Part shown: one piece after another, positions 6,117 through 9,777 of the stretch
Position numbering within the stretch: position 1 is the first letter of the stretch
Layout: every line of letters begins with the position of its first letter
Source: Bacillota bacterium
GTDB taxonomy: Bacteria > Bacillota > Bacilli > Bacillales_B > DSM-18226
Assembly: GCA_030705665.1 (NCBI GenBank)
Contig: JAUZQA010000107.1
Location: forward strand, 1-9,777
Length of the DNA: 9,777 nt
Reading direction: 5' to 3'
The notes under the pieces: model-generated
The model's input: the letters and a program-made list of their open reading frames with translations, nothing else
Databases searched by the model: none
What the model was told of the DNA's origin: nothing
Program-made: the position numbers and the translations under genes

Positions 6117-6910
6117 CTTCTTTTCGCCCCTTTCACAACGATTTTTGTTCCCAGACTTTCTTCTGAGATTATATCGAGAAAAGCATTTAGCTTATTCACT
6201 CTTTCCTCTAGCATTTCTAAACCATACTGGTGTGAGTATACTTGATTAATAGAAAAACCATCCCCATCATCCTCAATGGTTAATTCCCAATTTTGTCCAT
6301 CAGATTTCAATGAGATGCAAGCATTACTTGCATTAGCATGTTTTCTAATATTTGTAAATGCCTCTTGAATGATACCAAATAATTGGACCTCATCCGTTGA
6401 ACTAAAAAATCCATCCTCTATTTGGATATCAACCCTGCTTTCAACCCCCGTTACGGCACTCCATTGTTCAATCCAGTTATTAATTCGTCCAATAAATCCC
6501 CCATCTTCCTCGGGCTTTAACCTTAAATTAAAAATGACTTGGCGTAAATTTGTATCAATTGAATTTACAACAGAACCTGCCTCTTGCATTTTATTTTTTT
6601 TCAAATCTACCTTTAATAAAAATAAAGATTGCGCAATACTGTCATGTAATTCCTTTGCCATCCGCTCTCTTTCTTCATAAATCACTCTTAATTCACGTTC
6701 CGCACTGATTCGTTTGTTTTTCAATTCTATTGTTTTAAACATCCAATTTGCATAAAGAGAAGATATCACAAGTGTTAGAATCGTTATAATAAAATTTCCT
6801 GTCTCCATCGAAATATAACGATAGAGAATAGTATGTCGAATAAATTCGAAGCCGCCAATCAATATTGTAGGGACGATAATTGTAAGTATTTTCAATGTAC
6901 GAAATGTCAT
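6113..6910 (-). CDS. Sensor histidine kinase, HisKA_3 type, two membrane helices
   Basis: It autophosphorylates and passes phosphate to the adjacent response regulator. With the chosen start it has 265 residues. Two membrane helices (about 8-24 and 40-57) are separated by only about 15 residues, so there is no real extracellular sensor domain. A short coiled segment leads to the dimerisation box ERERMAKELHDSIAQSL, with His89 as phospho-acceptor. The ATPase part has an N-box IIQEAFTNIRKHA (Asn187), a G1 box EDDGDGF (213-219) and a G2-like YGLEMLEERV. Four in-frame ATGs exist (6958, 6928, 6916, 6910). GAAAGGG is 9 nt before the 6910 ATG and only 3 nt before 6916, so 6910 is preferred. There is no Cys cluster of the NreB type and no PAS domain. 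The stimulus is unknown and might be sensed in the membrane or through a partner such as the neighbouring ABC system. Confidence 0.93.
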   Translation of the reverse strand: MTFRTLKILTIIVPTILIGGFEFIRHTILYRYISMETGNFIITILTLVISSLYANWMFKTIELKNKRISAERELRVIYEERERMAKELHDSIAQSLFLLKVDLKKNKMQEAGSVVNSIDTNLRQVIFNLRLKPEEDGGFIGRINNWIEQWSAVTGVESRVDIQIEDGFFSSTDEVQLFGIIQEAFTNIRKHANASNACISLKSDGQNWELTIEDDGDGFSINQVYSHQYGLEMLEERVNKLNAFLDIISEESLGTKIVVKGAKRR

Positions 6911-6966
6911 GACCATAAACCCTTTCATGCTATACTTTCTAATTTTGTTATAGCACAAAGTATTTA

Positions 6967-6972
6967 ATTATA
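6967..6972 (-). promoter_or_regulatory. Consensus -10 hexamer before the histidine kinase
   Basis: TATAAT is a perfect -10 match on the minus strand, 57 bp before the kinase start, but no recognisable -35 lies 16-18 bp upstream. The ATACAGTTA tandem repeat occupies that space instead. If it is a promoter, it would depend on an activator. Confidence 0.3.
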
Positions 6973-6990
6973 CAGTTATCCATACAGTTA
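6970..6990. repeat. Tandem 9-mer ATACAGTTA, 12-bp period, upstream of the kinase
   Basis: ATACAGTTA occurs at 6970-6978 and again at 6982-6990, same orientation, 12 bp start to start, just upstream of and touching the -10 hexamer (minus-strand reading TAACTGTAT). A third identical copy is at 5264-5272 upstream of glcB. The roughly one-helical-turn spacing suits a tandem binding site, possibly for the response regulator encoded downstream. Confidence 0.45.
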
Positions 6991-6994
6991 AATT

Positions 6995-7708
6995 TCAGTC
7001 ATTACTTTTTTTTCTGTAAAACTGTAACAATTTGTCCATAAATTGTTTTTCATTTTGAAAATCATTTTTTAGGACAGAAATTTGCTTTCCTTTTTCCATG
7101 AATATAACCCGTTCTGCTACTTCGGCTGCTACATCCATCATATGAGTGGAAAAAAGGATCGTTGTTCCGCCATTTTTAATTTTAAAAATTAGTTTTATAA
7201 ACACATCAATCCAATAGGGGTCTAGACCATTTGTAGGCTCATCAAGTATTAAAACATCTGGATTCCCAATCCATGCTTGTCCAAATAAAAGCCGTTGCCT
7301 CATACCTTTTGAGAGATTTTTGAGTATTTCATTTTTTTTCTCTTCTAAGCCGAGTAACTGAATGACCTCCTTTACGCGCTGGTGGCTGCTCTTTCGAAGT
7401 TTTGCATAAAAAGTTAAAAACTCGGTAACGGTCATTGTCTCTTGGGCTATAAATTCATCAGGCATATACCCTATCTTAGAAACATAGGCTTTTCGATTCT
7501 GGAGAAGGTTGACATTATCTACAAGAACTTTTCCTTCACTAGGATGAGAGGTGCCTGCAACAATCTGCAGCAAAGTGCTTTTTCCAGCTCCATTTCCACC
7601 ACACAAGGCTATGCATTCTCCCTCAATAGCCATTAATGAAAATCCCCATAAAGCTACCTTACTTTGAAACTTTTTTGAAACACCAATAATCTCAAGACGT
7701 GATTTCAT
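6995..7708 (-). CDS. nosF: ABC transporter ATP-binding protein NosF
   Basis: This is the ATPase of the NosDFY system needed to mature the copper-sulfur centre of nitrous oxide reductase. It has 237 residues and acts at the inner face of the membrane with NosY. Walker A is GGNGAGKST (37-45), the ABC signature is LSKGMRQR (132-139), Walker B with D-loop is VLILDEPTNGLDP (152-164), and the H-loop is FSTH (His189). The ATG at 7706-7708 overlaps the nosY stop by 4 nt (ATGA) and follows a GGAGGAGAAGG ribosome binding site. A GTG at 7726 lies within that binding-site sequence and is rejected. The NosF call rests mainly on the flanking nosD, nosL and nosY; the ATPase by itself could only be called ABC-2 type. 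About 84 bp separate it from the kinase gene with no obvious terminator. Confidence 0.88.
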   Translation of the reverse strand: MKSRLEIIGVSKKFQSKVALWGFSLMAIEGECIALCGGNGAGKSTLLQIVAGTSHPSEGKVLVDNVNLLQNRKAYVSKIGYMPDEFIAQETMTVTEFLTFYAKLRKSSHQRVKEVIQLLGLEEKKNEILKNLSKGMRQRLLFGQAWIGNPDVLILDEPTNGLDPYWIDVFIKLIFKIKNGGTTILFSTHMMDVAAEVAERVIFMEKGKQISVLKNDFQNEKQFMDKLLQFYRKKSND

Positions 7709-8526
7709 TTTTGCCTTCTCCTCCACAAAAAAAAGTTCGATAAAGCTGCAAAAAGGAATAGATATGCCAAAAGGTAGCTAATTAACAAAAACCAGCCAGC
7801 TCCTGAATGGAATAACTGTACAATCGAATCATAGGTTTGCCCAAAAATAGAACCGCTGTTCCATTTACTAATCAAAAATACTCTGAAAAACTCAGCTGGA
7901 TTTAAAAACAGGGCAATTTTCATAATCACAGCGATCAAGGGATATGGAATTAACCCGAGAAAAGCTATTAAGGCGGTTGGCCAAATCATAATTAAAAAAA
8001 ACCAGGCGGTGACTGAAACAATTAATGCCTTCCATCTTGATTCGACAACTGTCCCGAAAAAAATACCAAGAATAAGAAAAGCGATGATAAGCAGAAGCGA
8101 AAAAAGATAGATGTCAAGCAACCACTTTACAGATTGAGAAATTCCAGCAGTCAACCCTAATAACATGCTGATACCAAAACTAAATGTAAACATAATTACT
8201 TGTGAAGAAAATAATCCTAAAAACTTACCTAAAATATATGCCGGGATGCCAACTGGGTAGGTACATAAAAGGGACCATTGTCCGTTTTCCACTTCATTTG
8301 CAATGGAAAAAGAGCCTATCAGCATCATAAATAACGGTAATAAATAAAGAATAATATTGACTATCGTTCCTGTAATATTTGTATATCCAACGAGTCCACT
8401 ATTATTACTTTCTAGTAAAAACAAAAGTGAAAAAACAGCTACCCAAAGCAGTAAAAAAGAATAATAGGATTTTTGCCTAGTTATTGTTTTCCACTCAGTA
8501 ATCCAAAAATTCATCAAATTCTTCAC
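7705..8526 (-). CDS. nosY: ABC transporter permease NosY
   Basis: This is the membrane subunit of the NosDFY complex, ABC-2 type. It has 273 residues with about six membrane helices (approximately 22-39, 53-75, 102-126, 137-160, 167-200 and 246-267). The block ANEVENGQWSLLCTYPVG (76-93), between helices 2 and 3, is the coupling region typical of NosY and related exporters, where NosF would dock. NPAEFFRVFLI (209-219) precedes the large outer segment before the last helix. The C-terminus is basic (WRRRQK) and overlaps nosF by 4 nt. The start is uncertain: GTG at 8526 has AAAGG only 3 nt upstream, while ATG at 8514 (MNFWITEWK) is 15 nt from it. The longer form is listed. A terminator-like hairpin lies between nosL and this gene. 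Confidence 0.87.
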   Translation of the reverse strand: MKNLMNFWITEWKTITRQKSYYSFLLLWVAVFSLLFLLESNNSGLVGYTNITGTIVNIILYLLPLFMMLIGSFSIANEVENGQWSLLCTYPVGIPAYILGKFLGLFSSQVIMFTFSFGISMLLGLTAGISQSVKWLLDIYLFSLLLIIAFLILGIFFGTVVESRWKALIVSVTAWFFLIMIWPTALIAFLGLIPYPLIAVIMKIALFLNPAEFFRVFLISKWNSGSIFGQTYDSIVQLFHSGAGWFLLISYLLAYLFLFAALSNFFLWRRRQK

Positions 8527-8538
8527 TTTCCTTTACGC

Positions 8539-8565
8539 AAAAAGACAATCTTTTAGACTGTCTTT
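8539..8565 (-). terminator. Terminator- or attenuator-like hairpin between nosL and nosY
   Basis: In the RNA sense the arms AAAGACAGTC (8565-8556) and GATTGTCTTT (8550-8541) pair over 10 bp with one G-U pair around a 5-nt loop (TAAAA). The second arm runs into TT, giving a U5 tail at 8543-8539. It occupies most of the 53-bp nosL-nosY gap and lies 13 bp before the nosY start. It probably stops part of the transcripts, leaving less nosYF than nosDL message. It could instead act as an RNA-processing site. Confidence 0.55.
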
Positions 8566-8579
8566 AGCTTTCATTCTTA

Positions 8580-9131
8580 TTACTTCATACTTGAACCTGT
8601 ATTTTCCATTTTCGCAGCATTTTGTGCTTCTCTTTTTGCTTTCATTTCCATTAATTTTTTCATTGCTGCAGGGTCTCTTTCCCATGAATATTTCTGTAAA
8701 TCGTTATAAGCTAAGATTGTTCCCTTATTTTTTTCAACGAACTTCCCGGCATCCTTTTTGTTCTCAAATGAAATCACATTATATGCCATTGGCGTTTTCG
8801 TTACTTCCTTATCATGAACAAATGTCGCTTTTTCCAATTCTATCCAGTTATTACTATTATAATCTCTCACGTATGCAATCGCTGACTTTTTATCCTTATT
8901 TTGATTCATCCATTTATTCATACAACCTAGGTCATCAAATGTCATTTTCTTTCCGTTTTCAAGAATTAATTCAGTTGCAAAATGATCATTCTTTACAGCC
9001 ATGTTGCACAATGCACATTTATCTGTTTTTTCATTAGGGGTAAACGGCTCTGGCGTTTTCTTCCCGCAGCCAACCACCATTAATAGGATTACAAATACTA
9101 CTGCAAATGTCTTTAAAGCATGACGCTTCAC
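8580..9131 (-). CDS. nosL: NosL, copper-binding lipoprotein of the nos cluster
   Basis: NosL is an extracytoplasmic copper(I) chaperone that feeds copper to nitrous oxide reductase assembly. It has 183 residues from a GTG start at 9131, which has a GGGAGG ribosome binding site 8 nt upstream and shares one base with the nosD stop (TAGTG). Residues 1-22 are a lipoprotein signal: MKRHALK, a hydrophobic stretch, then the lipobox VVGC with Cys22 for lipidation. CALCNM (39-44) matches the conserved NosL copper-site CxxCxM. MTFDDLGCMNKW (63-74) and TPMAYNVISFENKKDAGKF (113-131) are further family blocks. The C-terminal 30 residues are charged and methionine-rich, a possible additional copper-handling tail beyond the usual family end. 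The frame is open upstream, but that longer reading overlaps nosD and lacks a signal peptide. Confidence 0.93.
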   Translation of the reverse strand: MKRHALKTFAVVFVILLMVVGCGKKTPEPFTPNEKTDKCALCNMAVKNDHFATELILENGKKMTFDDLGCMNKWMNQNKDKKSAIAYVRDYNSNNWIELEKATFVHDKEVTKTPMAYNVISFENKKDAGKFVEKNKGTILAYNDLQKYSWERDPAAMKKLMEMKAKREAQNAAKMENTGSSMK

Positions 9132-9777
9132 TATCTTTTCCTCCCTTTGACGATCATCAAAAAACTCCCCATAATCATGACAATGCTCAAAACCCAAGCA
9201 CTTGTCAGATTTTTATTTGCTTGCCTCTCTGTACGGAATCCATTATTCATTAATGGACTTTCATCCTTTATCAGCTTTTTTTCAGGGCTTTTTAGCATTT
9301 TTTGCAACAATATCATCCCAGGGTCATGAAAGAATAGCTGATATTCCGGGGTTTCTTCAATAAGATTTAAAAAAAATGGATCTGACTGATAGGGAAGATT
9401 GCTCTTTCCATCCCCATTCGTATCTAACCTCCAAGCCCCATCCCAATAATTGTTCTGAATAACATTATTCTTGCCGCTAAGGGCCAACATTTCACTAACA
9501 TTTCCGAGAAATGAATTATGTTCGAGTTTATTTTGGTGAATATTCTTGATTTGTGCTCCAATAAAATTAGTACTTAATCTATTACTCGTGATGGTATTTC
9601 TACTGGAATCTTCCATATAAATTCCAACTCTATTATTTTCGATTACGTTATCTTTTACAGTTGACTGATGTACGTCATACAATAAAAGTCCTTGAGCATT
9701 TACGTTTTGATTATTATCTTTGAATTTATTATTTTCGATTAGTGAATGGTTTGTTCCCATAATCATCGCCCCAGTAA
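9131..9777 (-). CDS. nosD: NosD, copper-maturation beta-helix protein (partial, N-terminus beyond right edge)
   Basis: NosD is an extracytoplasmic right-handed beta-helix protein that works with NosF and NosY in building the copper-sulfur centre of nitrous oxide reductase. The last 214 residues are visible. They contain repeated helix rungs of the form NxIxxNxxxxNxxGI (for example ENNRVGIYMEDSSRNTITSN), then the typical NosD ending GNNVIQNNYWDGAW, the acidic DTNGDG and NLPYQSDPFF. The C-terminus carries a membrane anchor (about the last 25 residues, TSAWVLSIVMIMGSFLMIV followed by KGRKR), which places the beta-helix outside and tethers it in a Gram-positive cell. Internal ATGs near 9766 are not starts, because the frame continues to the window edge. 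The stop shares one base with the nosL GTG, so the two are coupled. nosZ is expected further upstream. Confidence 0.92.
   Translation of the reverse strand, partial: TGAMIMGTNHSLIENNKFKDNNQNVNAQGLLLYDVHQSTVKDNVIENNRVGIYMEDSSRNTITSNRLSTNFIGAQIKNIHQNKLEHNSFLGNVSEMLALSGKNNVIQNNYWDGAWRLDTNGDGKSNLPYQSDPFFLNLIEETPEYQLFFHDPGMILLQKMLKSPEKKLIKDESPLMNNGFRTERQANKNLTSAWVLSIVMIMGSFLMIVKGRKR

Noticed and set aside
6911..6958. Upstream ATG starts for the histidine kinase (6958, 6928, 6916)
   Set aside because: The first two have no ribosome binding site, and the one at 6916 is too close to GAAAGGG. The start at 6910 has the best spacing, although 6916 cannot be fully excluded.
7709..7726. A GTG start for nosF at 7726
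   Set aside because: The GTG lies inside the GTGGAGGAG sequence that serves as the ribosome binding site for the ATG at 7708; the latter also gives the classic ATGA overlap with nosY.
8591..9037. A 148-codon open frame on the plus strand opposite nosL
   Set aside because: It is rich in Phe, Ser, Tyr and Leu as expected for the antisense of a Lys/Glu/Asn-rich gene, has no ribosome binding site, and lies wholly inside the well-supported nosL.
9132..9197. A longer nosL starting at 9197
   Set aside because: It would overlap nosD by 67 bp and bury the lipoprotein signal behind about 22 polar residues. The GTG at 9131 has a good ribosome binding site and starts a proper signal peptide.
1..9777. 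CRISPR arrays, tRNA or rRNA genes, insertion sequences and prophage attachment sites
   Set aside because: No regular direct-repeat arrays, cloverleaf-like or rRNA-like stretches, transposase motifs or flanking terminal repeats were seen on reading both strands. The only short tandem repeat noted is ATACAGTTA.

Overview
The window looks like chromosomal DNA from a low-GC Gram-positive bacterium of the Bacillaceae type, probably one able to denitrify. The signs are AT-rich composition, GGAGG-like ribosome binding sites, frequent GTG starts, a histidine-utilisation pair laid out as in bacilli, a NosL made as a lipoprotein, and a NosD with a C-terminal membrane anchor, as expected in a cell with no outer membrane. 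The species cannot be fixed from the sequence.

Layout, left to right. (1) 1-2200, minus strand: the hut pair hutU (urocanate hydratase) and hutI (imidazolonepropionase, cut by the left edge). (2) 2201-2383: a divergent intergenic region with a Fnr-type box, TGTGATACAAATCACC, whose centre lies exactly 41.5 bp upstream of the start predicted from a plus-strand -10 element. (3) 2384-2907, plus strand: a two-gene unit of a small protein ending in CGCGG (the family annotated as radical-SAM-modified RiPP precursors) and an overlapping unknown 92-residue protein. It ends at a strong bidirectional terminator. (4) 2953-5130, minus strand: malate synthase G (glcB), preceded by a 341-bp non-coding region rich in dyad symmetries. 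(5) 5472-6910, minus strand: a NarL-type response regulator and a short two-helix membrane histidine kinase, overlapping by 4 bp. (6) 6995-9777, minus strand: the tail of a nitrous oxide reductase accessory cluster, nosD (partial)-nosL-nosY-nosF. nosZ would be expected beyond the right edge.

From nosD to the response regulator the genes are tightly packed: a 1-bp overlap for nosD/nosL, 53 bp with a terminator-like hairpin for nosL/nosY, 4 bp for nosY/nosF, about 84 bp before the kinase, and 4 bp between kinase and regulator. NosD, NosF and NosY together form the ABC system that supports sulfur/copper-site assembly of N2O reductase, and NosL is the copper-delivery lipoprotein. The two-component pair may regulate nos or neighbouring genes. 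A 9-mer, ATACAGTTA, occurs as a 12-bp-period tandem pair just upstream of the kinase and once more upstream of glcB, making it a candidate binding site.

The least described item is the CGCGG unit with its Fnr-like promoter: a possible anaerobically induced RiPP or small-protein module in a denitrifier. No radical SAM enzyme is visible in the window, so modification is an inference from family naming only.
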